A DNA stretch of 64,000 bases from Enterococcus pallens ATCC BAA-351 (GCF_000407485.1 NZ_ASWD01000001.1:372001-436000); one strand, 5' to 3'; counted from the stretch's first letter, positions 1-8,093 are shown. Translations and numbers: made by a program. The notes: generated by a model not told the origin, from the sequence alone.

Positions 1-534
1 AATCGTGCAGCAATTCATTGGTACCAGCAAATACAAGGCACATTTCCAAAATGTCAGCATTAAAAATCCCTGTCCCGCTAGCGAAATCCCCATTACAAAA
101 AACAATTCGAACAAACCAAAAATCAGAAATTTCGCTAACAGCTGTTGATCGAGATTGTACTTTAAGGTCTGTTCCAGCTCCCACGTACCATAGGAGAAGC
201 TTTTCAGCAGCTCATCTGTAAACAGCAGCAACGAGAAGGAGACCAATACTGTCAAGCTAGCCAGCAAAATACTCCAGTCATAATACATAGCGAAACCTCC
301 CTGCTGAAAAACAGCTAAAAAGCCGACAATTCCAACAAATAGCGCGATCTGCTTGATCCAGATTGCGGCGGGAATAAAACGCAAAGTAATGGCTAATAAG
401 TTGAAAAAGGAGTGGCGAGTATACTGCTGCTTTTCCATCAAACGTTTACCTACAGTAATTACTTGTCGTTTGGCTTCTTCATTGGTTGCAATTTTTTGTT
501 GCAGCACTAGTTTCTTTAGTTTTTCTTCATTCAA
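1..534 (-). CDS. Membrane protein downstream of ECF sigma factor (partial)
   Basis: The 3' end runs off the left edge; 178 residues are visible. I chose the TTG at 534 because AAGGAGG lies 8 nt upstream, while the nearby ATG at 530 is in another frame and stops after four codons. The start overlaps the sigma-factor stop by 8 nt, so translation is probably coupled. A polar N-terminus of about 42 residues is followed by hydrophobic segments near residues 43-59, 61-76, 86-106, 132-150 and 158-172. I do not recognise the family. Its position suggests a membrane partner or anti-sigma-like regulator of the sigma factor, which is inference only. Confidence 0.7.
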   Translation of the reverse strand, partial: MNEEKLKKLVLQQKIATNEEAKRQVITVGKRLMEKQQYTRHSFFNLLAITLRFIPAAIWIKQIALFVGIVGFLAVFQQGGFAMYYDWSILLASLTVLVSFSLLLFTDELLKSFSYGTWELEQTLKYNLDQQLLAKFLIFGLFELFFVMGISLAGQGFLMLTFWKCALYLLVPMNCCTI

Positions 535-1132
535 AGTAAAGAGCCTCCTTGTCTAACAGTTTGCTTAGCTTCTTGATTCCTTGGTTAATCCTTGATTGCG
601 CAGTGGGCACACTAACTTCGGTCATTTTGGCGATTTCCTTCACCTTTAAGTCATGATAGAATTTTAAGATAATCGCTTCTCTTTGAATATCCGGCAGCTG
701 GTTTAATGCCTGCTGGATTTCATCGGAACGCTCTTCTTCACTAATCAGCTGAAGAGAGCTTTTTTGTTGCTGATCTGGAAGATAGTCTGCTAATTCTGTC
801 AGGTCAAATTTTTTCTTACTATAATAGTTATTGCAGGTATTCACCGCGATGGTAAATAAATAATTGAAAAATTTTCCGGTGAACTGATACTTATCGATGC
901 TTTTTATCAGCTTCAGAAAAATATCCTGCGTCAAATCCTCCGCCAGCTTAACCTGTCCGAAGCATCTTCTAAAGCAATAGGAGTAAATCGTTTGATAATA
1001 ACGCTCAACTAAAAGCTCCCACGCCTCGGGATCGCCTTTTTTAATTTTAAGCACCAGCAAATAATCTTTGATAAGTATCACCCTCTTTCTAAATTCCTCA
1101 CTATATAGTAACAAACCCGCAGCTAAAATCAT
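527..1132 (-). CDS. ECF-type RNA polymerase sigma factor (sigma-70 family)
   Basis: Up to 201 residues, the usual size of an extracytoplasmic-function sigma factor. Region 2 is seen around residues 30-100 (GDPEAWELLVERYY, then the AEDLTQDIFLKL motif), and region 4 with its helix-turn-helix around 140-195 (LPDIQREAIILKFYHDLKVKEIA). The first 20 or so residues look untypical; translation may begin later, for example at a TTG near 1063 behind AGAGGGTGAT. It directs RNA polymerase to a small regulon, normally under a membrane-bound antagonist; the overlapping downstream membrane gene is the obvious candidate. The target promoters are not evident. Confidence 0.88.
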   Translation of the reverse strand: MILAAGLLLYSEEFRKRVILIKDYLLVLKIKKGDPEAWELLVERYYQTIYSYCFRRCFGQVKLAEDLTQDIFLKLIKSIDKYQFTGKFFNYLFTIAVNTCNNYYSKKKFDLTELADYLPDQQQKSSLQLISEEERSDEIQQALNQLPDIQREAIILKFYHDLKVKEIAKMTEVSVPTAQSRINQGIKKLSKLLDKEALYFE

Positions 1133-1332
1133 TTAATTTTTTTTGCTACCTTCGAATTTTCCTCCTTCCCTGCTCACTATTAATGAACCGCTGACGTTCA
1201 AAAATCATTTAACTCAGCGAAACTTTTTTTGCCAATCAGGTAAAAAAATGAGCCATTTAGGAAATAGGCCTCGTTTTTTGCCTGATGGATGCTAAACTTT
1301 AGTCAGAAATCATCGTTAAGGAGGAAACAAAA

Positions 1333-1698
1333 ATGAACACATTTTTAACTACTATCATCAATTTAGCAATTTTAATTGCCTTGGTTTATTGGAATCATAA
1401 AGTTGAAACGACTGGAACCAAAGAAGAAAAAAGACTTCACCAACAATCGATTGTCGGAACCGCAAAGCTGCTGGTCTTTTTTGCTCTGCTAGGGTTAGGC
1501 TTTGATCTCTTCAAAACTCTTTGCCATTTGTTGGGCTTAATCAAGGATGCCCCTGTTTTAACACCTAACTTAACTGTCAGCTTGATTGCGGTCGTAATCA
1601 TTTACTTCTTTCTCTCTGATTACTATAAAAAACCTGAGTCTGAACGTAAAAAGCTAAAAAAATCGATGTATTTTTGGGATAATAAGCCCTTACAGTAA
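1333..1698 (+). CDS. Small membrane protein, unknown function
   Basis: 121 residues, ATG start behind a strong AAGGAGG eight nt upstream. Three hydrophobic stretches are seen near residues 6-20, 45-68 and 80-97, the last followed by a basic tail rich in Lys and Glu. I do not recognise the family. The gene stands alone with its own intrinsic terminator at 1713-1747, and it diverges from the sigma-factor operon, so it may be a target of that sigma factor; no promoter comparison supports this yet. Confidence 0.65.
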   Translation: MNTFLTTIINLAILIALVYWNHKVETTGTKEEKRLHQQSIVGTAKLLVFFALLGLGFDLFKTLCHLLGLIKDAPVLTPNLTVSLIAVVIIYFFLSDYYKKPESERKKLKKSMYFWDNKPLQ

Positions 1699-1712
1699 AC
1701 TCGTTCTTAAAC

Positions 1713-1747
1713 GGCTAAATTTTTTCATTAAAATTTAGCCCTTTTTT
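1713..1747 (+). terminator. Rho-independent terminator
   Basis: Perfect stem GGCTAAATTTT / AAAATTTAGCC with a six-nt loop, followed by a run of six T. It ends the small membrane-protein gene at 1698. Confidence 0.85.
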
Positions 1748-1877
1748 GCTAAAAAAGCCCTCAGCTTTTTTGTGTAAGATTTAAATGATAAAACTCTCAT
1801 CATAATCTCCTTTAAATTTAGTCTAGAATGTGCTAACATTTGCTTTAAATTTGAAGGAAGAAAAGAGGCAAAAGCGT

Positions 1878-2252
1878 ATGATGGACTGGATTCTACTGTT
1901 TGTAACCAGCGTCTTTTGGTGGGTGATTTTTCCATTTACCTTTGACATCGCCAAGTCAAATAATCGTTATCGGTGTAATTCAGTGCTAGGATTCCGTTCA
2001 ACATTAGCTGTCGGCAGCTGGAAACGTTGGAAACTAGCCCAGATTCGTGCGAAAAAATTCAGCTTTATTGCGGGAATCATTCAATTTGTCATTGCGGTTC
2101 CTATCCTTGCCTCCAATCGGATCAGTGAAGAAACTGGCGCAATCATGATCGCCGGCCTACTGTTCCTATTATTAGCAGCGCAATTTATTTACGTCCAGCA
2201 TTATTTAAAGAAAGCCTGCTACTCTAATCAGAATACGTTGAATAAAGCCTAA
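1878..2252 (+). CDS. SdpI-family-like integral membrane protein
   Basis: 124 residues from the ATG at 1878, chosen because AAGAGG sits nine nt upstream; an upstream in-frame ATG at 1830 has no ribosome site. Hydrophobic segments are near residues 3-20, 60-80 and 90-108. Between the first two lies NSVLGFRSTLAVGSWKRW, resembling the short conserved G-[FIY]-R-[ST]...W segment of the SdpI/YhfL-type C-terminal domain. SdpI is the immunity and signalling protein against the SdpC toxin in Bacillus; most distant relatives have no known role. I see no toxin gene beside it. The family call is tentative. Confidence 0.6.
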   Translation: MMDWILLFVTSVFWWVIFPFTFDIAKSNNRYRCNSVLGFRSTLAVGSWKRWKLAQIRAKKFSFIAGIIQFVIAVPILASNRISEETGAIMIAGLLFLLLAAQFIYVQHYLKKACYSNQNTLNKA

Positions 2253-2274
2253 CGAGAAAATCGTTAGGCTTTTT
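2247..2274 (+). terminator. Rho-independent terminator
   Basis: Stem GCCTAACGA / TCGTTAGGC with a short loop and TTTTT. The stem contains the stop codon of the gene ending at 2252. Confidence 0.88.
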
Positions 2275-2326
2275 ATGATCCGTGATGCTCTATTTATCTT
2301 TAACACCATTAGAAAGTAAAGGTTTA

Positions 2327-2878
2327 TTAAGACAATTTTCCATTGTCCTCTGCTTTTTTTGGGACCTCATCGTATAATTCAGCAATTAGTTGATCACTGG
2401 TTTTCTTGTTCTCAATTCTGTCCTTCAACATTACCAGGTCCGTTTCATCAGGATAAAGTCCTTCATAAATACTATCCACAAGTGTATCGCGTGCTTGCCA
2501 AAAATTTTCCGGTGTACTAAACTGTGTGCCCATAATGGTAAGTCGAGACAAATCCGTTTTGGCTAAAAAGATACGCTCTGCTTTTTCCGGCGTCATTTGC
2601 TTCCCACTATATAACTGCGCTACTTTTTCAACGGATATATTTAAGGCATTAAGAAGTAGGACTATTGTTCCAAAGCTGCTTTTAGTTGCCTCTTTTTTTA
2701 ACGCCTCGTTAACTGTACTTACTGCCAGACCTGTTGTTTTAGCTAATTTAGCAGGACTGGCTTTTTGGCCTGTTTCTTTTTCAATAAATTCCGCTAAACT
2801 CAGCACCATCAGTAAACACATCCTCTCACAGTCAGTTCTCTCTCTTATACGTTCCAACATCAATTTTTGTAATAACAA
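2327..2878 (-). CDS. Helix-turn-helix (XRE-like) regulator
   Basis: Up to 183 residues. A helix-turn-helix is visible at about residues 40-85 (SPAKLAKTTGLAVSTVNEAL), followed by a C-terminal half of about 85 residues with no recognisable domain. Several in-frame starts exist (2878, 2860, 2818, 2806) and none has an ideally spaced ribosome site; GAGAGG lies 12-13 nt before the ATG at 2806, which would begin the protein just ahead of the HTH fold. It is monocistronic between terminators. Target unknown. It is more divergent than the XRE proteins at 5751 and 6705 and lacks membrane segments. Confidence 0.72.
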   Translation of the reverse strand: MLLQKLMLERIRERTDCERMCLLMVLSLAEFIEKETGQKASPAKLAKTTGLAVSTVNEALKKEATKSSFGTIVLLLNALNISVEKVAQLYSGKQMTPEKAERIFLAKTDLSRLTIMGTQFSTPENFWQARDTLVDSIYEGLYPDETDLVMLKDRIENKKTSDQLIAELYDEVPKKAEDNGKLS

Positions 2879-2944
2879 TATTTAGCCTTGATGATCTTCA
2901 GCAGGACAGGAACCTACCGTTTAGGCTTGAGAATTTTATACAAG

Positions 2945-2978
2945 CAAAAAAGCCGAAAGATTTTCTAATCCTTCAGCT
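2945..2978 (-). terminator. Rho-independent terminator of the agrA-like gene
   Basis: On the minus strand the stem AGCTGAAGGAT / ATCTTTCGGCT (one mismatch, A-rich loop) is followed by six T. The stem starts at the stop codon of the response regulator. Confidence 0.85.
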
Positions 2979-3718
2979 TACTGCGTTAGCAGCTCTTGCA
3001 GCACTTTCTTCTTCCTACGAGTGAAAAAGCAGCTTAACTCATCCTCAAAGAAAATGGTATTCGTTTTATAGTCCAATTGTTTAATTTGTTTCGTGTTGAC
3101 TAAATACGAGCGGTGAACACGCAAAAAGTCTTCTCCCAGCTCGGTTTCCAGGTCCTGCAAATTCCCAAAGAAGTCCAGCTGCTGATTCTTGGCATACAAA
3201 AGAACCTTGTGCTTGTGCGGGGAGGTTTCAATAAAGTAAATCTCGTCAATTGCCACATAGAAAACCTCATTATTCATTTTAATGGGCAAATATCGTCGGG
3301 TTTCCTTTTGCTCCAGGAGTAACCGTTCCTGTACGCTGTCTAAGCATTCCCGCACGCGTGTTTGAATATTGGCAATGTCGCCCTTGATGATGTAATCCAT
3401 CGCTTCTAAACGGTACTTGAAGGTCTCGGCCAATAGTTCGCTGTGATCAGTAATAAAAATGATAAAGCCGCGGGGATCAACTTTTCGAATGGCTTTGCCT
3501 AGATCAAATCCATTCATTTCCTCATCCTTTAAATCCACATCTAGAAAATAAACATTTCGCGTCTTTCCCTCCGCGATTGCAGCTAAAATTTCCTGCGGTT
3601 TGGCCGTTGCTAAAGCGACCTGCATGTCATAGGCCTGGATCATTACATAGGCTTCGATTGTTTTTTGAATTTCCTGCTGAAAAACTAAGTTGTCTTCACA
3701 AATATAGATAGTTACCAT
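2978..3718 (-). CDS. LytTR-family response regulator (AgrA/ComE/FsrA type)
   Basis: 246 residues. Receiver domain at about 1-125, with acidic residues near position 9 and the probable phospho-acceptor Asp60 in YFLDVDL. The LytTR DNA-binding domain covers about 140-246 (EIYFIETSPHKHKV, FLRVHRSYLVNTKQI). It is the cytoplasmic output of the adjacent kinase, whose gene ends 8 nt upstream of this start. AgrA-type regulators bind paired direct repeats upstream of peptide-controlled genes. No agrB- or agrD-like gene is visible nearby, so the inducing signal is unknown. Confidence 0.93.
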   Translation of the reverse strand: MVTIYICEDNLVFQQEIQKTIEAYVMIQAYDMQVALATAKPQEILAAIAEGKTRNVYFLDVDLKDEEMNGFDLGKAIRKVDPRGFIIFITDHSELLAETFKYRLEAMDYIIKGDIANIQTRVRECLDSVQERLLLEQKETRRYLPIKMNNEVFYVAIDEIYFIETSPHKHKVLLYAKNQQLDFFGNLQDLETELGEDFLRVHRSYLVNTKQIKQLDYKTNTIFFEDELSCFFTRRKKKVLQELLTQ

Positions 3719-3726
3719 AGGATCTC

Positions 3727-5088
3727 CTAATTTTTAATTGTCAAAATTTGAACAAACTCATTGTCTTTCGCAACCGTTTGTTTGTACACATGCTGATATT
3801 TGGATAAAATTCGTTGATAACTGAATAAACCTACTCCACGGTTATTTCCTTTGGTAGAAAAGCCCTCCTGCCAAATCTGGTGGATCAGCGGCTTTTCCCG
3901 AGTTGGATTTTTAATGATTACGGTCAGATCTTCAGCTTCATTGCTTAAAATCACATCCAGCTTAGCTGCTTCTGCTTGAAGCTGCTGGACCTCCTCCATC
4001 GCATTATCCAGTAAGATACCCAAACAGCGAACGAAATCGTTCAAATCCATATTGATATTCTTAATGGGCTCGCTGACTTCCAAATTACACTGAATGCCCT
4101 GTTGCTCCATTGCAGCCAGCTTGGTCAGCAGCATACTTTTAACCGCCGACACCTGAATATTGCTTAAATGCGTTGTCTCTTTGATCTTGTTGGCAACATT
4201 TTCATCCAACTGACCCAATGTCTGATTCAAGTAAGCCTTAATTTCTTCCGTTTTACCCTCTTCTGATTGTAAATACAACCCAGACAAAATATTTTTGTAG
4301 TCATGCTGCAAGGTCCGCATGTCCCGCTGGATCGATTCCAAGCTTTTCACATAGCCTTCCTGCTGCAAAAGGGTGGCCTCCTGCTCGGCAATCCGCAGCT
4401 GAGCATTTTTGTAGAAAGCACAAAAAATCATTAAGAAGCACACTAAAATAAAAATGAAAAGATTATGGGCAAAGGGATACTCTTTTGTAAATTCAGGAGC
4501 CAACAATTCAATCATTGAATTTAGATTAACCAGAAATAAGAAGGCCAATGTCGAAAGGATCGCCCTTTTTCGAGTTTCAAACAGTGAATTAATAAAAGGA
4601 AATAAGTTAACCGAATGAATCAGCTTAATAAATAAAAGATAAAAAAGCGGCATAACGATATCTCTATTTATTATCGCAGGCCACGGGAAAGTTAATCCTA
4701 AATGTTCAATCATCCGTCCGACAAATAGATTGCTAAATCCATCAAAAACGCCTAAAAGTGTTTGCACTACAAAAAATGCAGAAATTCCCCGCAGTGTTAT
4801 CCCACGATTCAGATATAAATAGAAAACAAGTTCCCCGATAAGCATAATTACATTAAGAATCGTAGAGGAACGCTCCGTCATCCATCCATCCGCCCCGATC
4901 TCCGTAAAGAAGGAGACAGGAAAAATGACTAAAAGAATAAATAGCAGGAGACAAAGCATCGTTTGTTTGCGCGTAAGCTTTCTACCAGTAAAAAAGGTGA
5001 ATAATTCAATCGTAAACCACTTAACAAAAAAATAAGTGAGACTATTTAAAATAAAAAACTCCATCACCCGACCAAAAGACATAAACAT
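3727..5088 (-). CDS. AgrC/FsrC-like sensor histidine kinase
   Basis: 453 residues, the length of AgrC and FsrC kinases. Five to seven membrane segments fill residues 10-225; a coiled dimerisation helix leads to the phospho-acceptor His262 in the H-box LQHDYKN; the GHKL ATPase has the N-box ILLDNAMEE (Asn362) and the G-box NRGVGLF near 416-422. ATG start at 5088 with GGGGACGGAG upstream. A separate promoter is possible just upstream (TTGTAA, 17 nt, TAGAAT on the minus strand). It pairs with the response regulator at 2978-3718. The ligand is unknown; family members usually sense a secreted peptide. Residues 195-264 resemble most of the 114-residue protein encoded just upstream. Confidence 0.92.
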   Translation of the reverse strand: MFMSFGRVMEFFILNSLTYFFVKWFTIELFTFFTGRKLTRKQTMLCLLLFILLVIFPVSFFTEIGADGWMTERSSTILNVIMLIGELVFYLYLNRGITLRGISAFFVVQTLLGVFDGFSNLFVGRMIEHLGLTFPWPAIINRDIVMPLFYLLFIKLIHSVNLFPFINSLFETRKRAILSTLAFLFLVNLNSMIELLAPEFTKEYPFAHNLFIFILVCFLMIFCAFYKNAQLRIAEQEATLLQQEGYVKSLESIQRDMRTLQHDYKNILSGLYLQSEEGKTEEIKAYLNQTLGQLDENVANKIKETTHLSNIQVSAVKSMLLTKLAAMEQQGIQCNLEVSEPIKNINMDLNDFVRCLGILLDNAMEEVQQLQAEAAKLDVILSNEAEDLTVIIKNPTREKPLIHQIWQEGFSTKGNNRGVGLFSYQRILSKYQHVYKQTVAKDNEFVQILTIKN

Positions 5089-5153
5089 GTATTGAATCTC
5101 CGTCCCCTTTTTAAAATGATTCTATTCTATATCTAATCAAATTACAATCTATT

Positions 5154-5498
5154 TTATAATATATTATGGCCATTTTCTCCTTTTTCGCAGTTTTTTTTAT
5201 GATAATCGCGGATTTCTGAGTGCATGACGACTAATTCCTTCATCGTTTCAGTAAGATCATTTTGCAGCTTTTCCTGCTGCAGCTTTAACTTTTCTTCTTT
5301 CAGAGCCAATTTCTTTTTAAATTTTCTTTGGAGGTGTCGATAATACATCACTCCTCCCACAAGGAAAATCAAGAAAATGATGACTAATAAACGGTGCTGA
5401 GCCACAAATTCGGGAGCAAGCAAATTAGAGAAAAACCAACAGACAAACAGACCGCCGATTCCTCTAGCAATTATGTAAATTTTTTCTTTCCTCATCAT
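5154..5498 (-). CDS. Kinase-like mini-protein: membrane segments plus dimerisation helix, no ATPase
   Basis: 114 residues, ATG at 5498 behind GAGGGGG. Two hydrophobic segments (about 8-25 and 36-52) are followed by a charged coiled coil to about residue 100. It resembles residues 195-266 of the kinase encoded next to it: both carry LLAPEF, then a membrane segment, a Lys/Glu/Gln-rich helix and an M-x(5)-D-Y motif. In the kinase this motif holds the phospho-acceptor (MRTLQHDYKN); here the matching position is Arg97 (MHSEIRDYHK) and the ATPase domain is absent. It could be a truncated duplicate or a partner that heterodimerises with the kinase. The alignment is by eye. Confidence 0.7.
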   Translation of the reverse strand: MMRKEKIYIIARGIGGLFVCWFFSNLLAPEFVAQHRLLVIIFLIFLVGGVMYYRHLQRKFKKKLALKEEKLKLQQEKLQNDLTETMKELVVMHSEIRDYHKKNCEKGENGHNIL

Positions 5499-5649
5499 AG
5501 CCGCCCCCTCTTCTCTACCTATTTTATCTAAGAGCCAAAGGAGAAACGGCTTCTTTTCCTAAATGGTCCTTTCTATTGCTTGTTTGGAAGAAACGATTGA
5601 CGACTGGTTCAATAAAACGCTAAACTAGAAAAAACTTGTTAAATCAAGC

Positions 5650-5689
5650 TGTCAAAAATCTTTGACACTCGAAAAACAGCAAGTATAAA
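5650..5689 (+). promoter_or_regulatory. Promoter with dyad operator ahead of XRE gene
   Basis: TTGACA at 5662-5667, 16 nt, then TATAAA at 5684-5689. The -35 box is half of a perfect inverted repeat TGTCAAA-aatc-TTTGACA (5650-5667), a likely repressor site, perhaps for the XRE protein itself. Confidence 0.65.
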
Positions 5690-5750
5690 GACCTTTGATC
5701 GCGGAAATTCTCTCGATCTTTTAAGCTAAGGAGACAAAGGAGCGAAAAAA

Positions 5751-6314
5751 ATGAAGCTTAGTAAGCAAATCAAAAAATATCGAGAACGTGATCAACTTTC
5801 CCAAGAAAAGCTGGCAGAGAAATTATATGTTTCGCGGCAAACCATCTCCAATTGGGAAAATGAACGCAGCTATCCTGATATTCATAATTTGCTGCTGATG
5901 AGTGTTCTTTTTGACGTAACTTTAGACGAACTAGTTAAAGGAGACGTGGAAATGATGCGAAAAGAATTGGATAAGCAGCAATGGAACAAATGGACAACCA
6001 GGATGATCGTCGGTATATTAGGAACCACTCTATCCATTGGACCGGCTGTTCGCTTTATGGGAACACCGGGATTAGTCATCCCCGCACTATTTGCGGTATT
6101 TATGATGTATGCAGCGTTTAAGGTTGAAAAGCTGAAAAAAAATCTTCAATTAAAAACCTACTCACAGATTGTCGCATTTTATGATGGCAAAACGTTAGAT
6201 GAAAAAGATGTGAAAAAAAATGCCCGCAAAGATTTCTGGATTAAAGTCGCCTTGGTTATCGGCTTTGGCGTTATCGGTGGTGTGCTAGCCGCTATTAGCT
6301 TGCTATTTGCCTAA
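5751..6314 (+). CDS. XRE-family regulator with membrane-spanning C-terminus
   Basis: 187 residues. Classical HTH at residues 5-60 (LSQEKLAEKLYVSRQTISNW, then SYPDIHNLLLMSVLFDVTLDELVKGD). The C-terminal half holds hydrophobic segments near 83-100, 104-120 and 165-186. Soluble HTH plus membrane tail suggests a sensor that couples membrane state or a partner protein to transcription, as inferred for other membrane-tethered XRE proteins. ATG start with AAGGAG upstream and a clear promoter at 5662-5689. The HTH region is close to that of the smaller protein at 6705-7103, so the two are probably paralogues. Confidence 0.85.
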   Translation: MKLSKQIKKYRERDQLSQEKLAEKLYVSRQTISNWENERSYPDIHNLLLMSVLFDVTLDELVKGDVEMMRKELDKQQWNKWTTRMIVGILGTTLSIGPAVRFMGTPGLVIPALFAVFMMYAAFKVEKLKKNLQLKTYSQIVAFYDGKTLDEKDVKKNARKDFWIKVALVIGFGVIGGVLAAISLLFA

Positions 6315-6319
6315 AAAAG

Positions 6320-6353
6320 AAGCCATCAGCTCTTGACATCCAGCTGATGGCTT
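6320..6353. terminator. Bidirectional intrinsic terminator
   Basis: Stem AAGCCATCAGCT / AGCTGATGGCTT with a 10-nt loop lies between convergent genes ending at 6314 (+) and 6359 (-). Upstream A-runs and downstream T-rich sequence suit both directions. Confidence 0.75.
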
Positions 6354-6358
6354 CCTTA

Positions 6359-6691
6359 TTAAAACATGTTTGGCAGCATAGCAAAGACGAAAAAGATAAC
6401 CGCCAGAAACATCAGTACAAAAATGGCCAAAATTTTGCGTTTCAAGCGATCCATCGCTGCTTGTTCCTGTTGTGTCAAACGTACCTCATAGTTTCTTCGT
6501 TTAAACAAATACAGCAGCAATCCGCCACCTGATTGTCCACCTAAGCTAACCAATGCCCAGAACCTCGGCCGCTCCAACCCCCGAGCTTTAGCATCAATCA
6601 AAACTAGGGAATAAATATAGTAGCAAAGAAACAGACTCCCTACTATAATCATTCCGCAGCAGAAGAAAACTAAAATATTACTTGTATTCAT
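6359..6691 (-). CDS. Small membrane protein
   Basis: 110 residues with hydrophobic segments at about 5-33, 45-62 and 86-108. A mid-protein segment, RPRFWALVSLGGQSGGGLLL, resembles the hydrophobic N-terminal module (PLDc_N type) common in small Gram-positive membrane proteins; this is only a resemblance. The gene begins 13 nt after the stop of the XRE regulator at 6705, so the two form an operon. The protein may be the membrane partner or target of that regulator. ATG start with AAGGAG upstream. Confidence 0.7.
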   Translation of the reverse strand: MNTSNILVFFCCGMIIVGSLFLCYYIYSLVLIDAKARGLERPRFWALVSLGGQSGGGLLLYLFKRRNYEVRLTQQEQAAMDRLKRKILAIFVLMFLAVIFFVFAMLPNMF

Positions 6692-6704
6692 GGAAAAAAC
6701 CTCC

Positions 6705-7103
6705 TTAAATTTTCTTGATAATCAAGTAGAAGATGCTGAAGGTATTCGCCATTAACAAGAGAAAGAGCAAGACCCAAATAATTTTACTTAGTGGACTAGC
6801 TGCGATTAGCCCAACCATGAGTAACACATTTACTAGCAATAATAAAATGAAGGTTTTGATGAAACGGTTTTGCTGAGTGTTTTTTTGTAATTGATGCACC
6901 ATTTTATTGTCTCCTTTCAGTAATTCGTCCAACGACAACTGGTAAATATCCGACAAGCGAATGATTCGTTCGATGTCTGGATAGCTGCGACCATTTTCCC
7001 AATTTGAGATAGTCTGTCTAGTGACGCCCAGTGCCTCGGCAACTTCGTCTTGTGTCATATGCAGCGTATTTCTTCTTTCTCTTAGCTTTTCTCCAACTTC
7101 CAT
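6705..7103 (-). CDS. XRE-family regulator with membrane tail
   Basis: 132 residues. HTH at residues 4-62 (MTQDEVAEALGVTRQTISNW; SYPDIERIIRLSDIYQLSLD), then two hydrophobic segments near 84-103 and 108-128. It is a shorter relative of the 187-residue protein at 5751. It is probably anchored in the membrane with its DNA-binding domain in the cytoplasm and is cotranscribed with the small membrane protein at 6359. Its upstream side faces the 155-bp repeat array starting near 7202, so the array could hold its binding sites; that is unproven. Confidence 0.85.
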   Translation of the reverse strand: MEVGEKLRERRNTLHMTQDEVAEALGVTRQTISNWENGRSYPDIERIIRLSDIYQLSLDELLKGDNKMVHQLQKNTQQNRFIKTFILLLLVNVLLMVGLIAASPLSKIIWVLLFLLLMANTFSIFYLIIKKI

Positions 7104-7201
7104 CAGCTTAGCCTCATTTTCTCTTCTTTTGTCTTTAGTTTAAATCAAAAACCGTTTGAAATGACGTAAAAATGCTTTTACATCCCCATTAAATCGACAA
7201 T

Positions 7202-8088
7202 TATCTCGCAAATAAGGCAACATTTTTCTCTTCCCCATATCATTCTGACCGCCTGGTTGGGGATTCTTTTTTTATTCTGGATCTTATTTTCTTGTACTGG
7301 GAAAAGCAGAACTGGCAGCTACCTCGCTTGTAAGGAAACATTTTTCTAAAAACGAAAAATGTCTGCATTCTCTTGCGCATATCATTCTGCTAAACTGCTT
7401 GGAACTTCATTTTGCTTTATCTTCTGATTTTTGATCTTATTTTCTCTAGTTACTGAGAAAAGCAGAACTGACAGCTACCTCGACAATAAGGTAGCATTTT
7501 TCAAATAGCGAAAAATGCCTCGTATTCTCTTGCGCATATCATTCTGCTAAACCGCTTGGATCTTCATTTTGCTTATTTTTTTGATTTGGATCTTATTTCT
7601 CTAGTTACTGCGAAAAGCAGAACTGATAGCTATCTCGATAATAAGGAAGCATTTTTCAAATAGCGAAAAATGCCTCGTATTCTCTTGCGCATATCATTCT
7701 GCTAAACCGCTTGGATCTTCATTTTGCTTATTTTTTTGATTTGGATCTTATTTCTCTAGTTACTGCGAAAAGCAGAACTGATAGCTATCTCGATAATAAG
7801 GAAGCATTTTTCAAATAGCGAAAAATGCCTCGTATTCTCTTGCGCATATCATTCTGCTAAACCGCTTGGATCTTCATTTTGCTTATTTTTTTGATTTGGA
7901 TCTTATTTCTCTAGTTACTGCGAAAAGCAGAACTGACAGCTATCTCGCTTGTAAGGAAACATTTTTCTAAAACCGAAAAATGTCTGTATTCTCTTGCGCA
8001 TATCATTCTGCTAGACTGCTTGGAACTTCGTTTTGCTTTATTTTTTAATCTGGATCTTATTTTTTTGTACTGGGAAAAGCAGAACTGA
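7202..8088. repeat. Tandem array of ~155-bp noncoding repeats with conserved hairpin
   Basis: Using the anchor GCAGAACT (7306, 7462, 7617, 7772, 7927, 8079), spacings are 156, 155, 155, 155 and 152 nt. Units 7541-7695 and 7696-7850 appear identical base for base; outer units differ more. Five units contain a hairpin: 7338-7362, 7494-7518, 7649-7673, 7804-7828 and 7959-7983. Its stem is ATTTTTC/GAAAAAT closed by A-T and C-G pairs in two units and by G-C pairs in three, so the outermost pair covaries. The leftmost unit (about 7202-7300) has lost the 3' arm. No long reading frame is shared between units. Function unknown: small-RNA copies, protein-binding sites and a recombination-amplified element are all possible. 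Confidence 0.9.
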
Positions 8089-8093
8089 TAAAA

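Noticed and set aside
1735-1935. 66-codon minus-strand frame
   Set aside because: It runs through the terminator at 1713-1747 and the promoter region of the SdpI-like gene, with no ribosome site.
2879-5750. agrB/agrD-like peptide genes for the AgrC/AgrA pair
   Set aside because: I looked in the gaps around the pair for a short Cys-containing propeptide with ribosome site and for a processing protease, and saw neither.
7202-8088. CRISPR array or protein-coding repeats
   Set aside because: Units are about 155 bp with no unique spacers. Unit length is not a multiple of three, and short frames starting at the hairpin ATG differ between copies.
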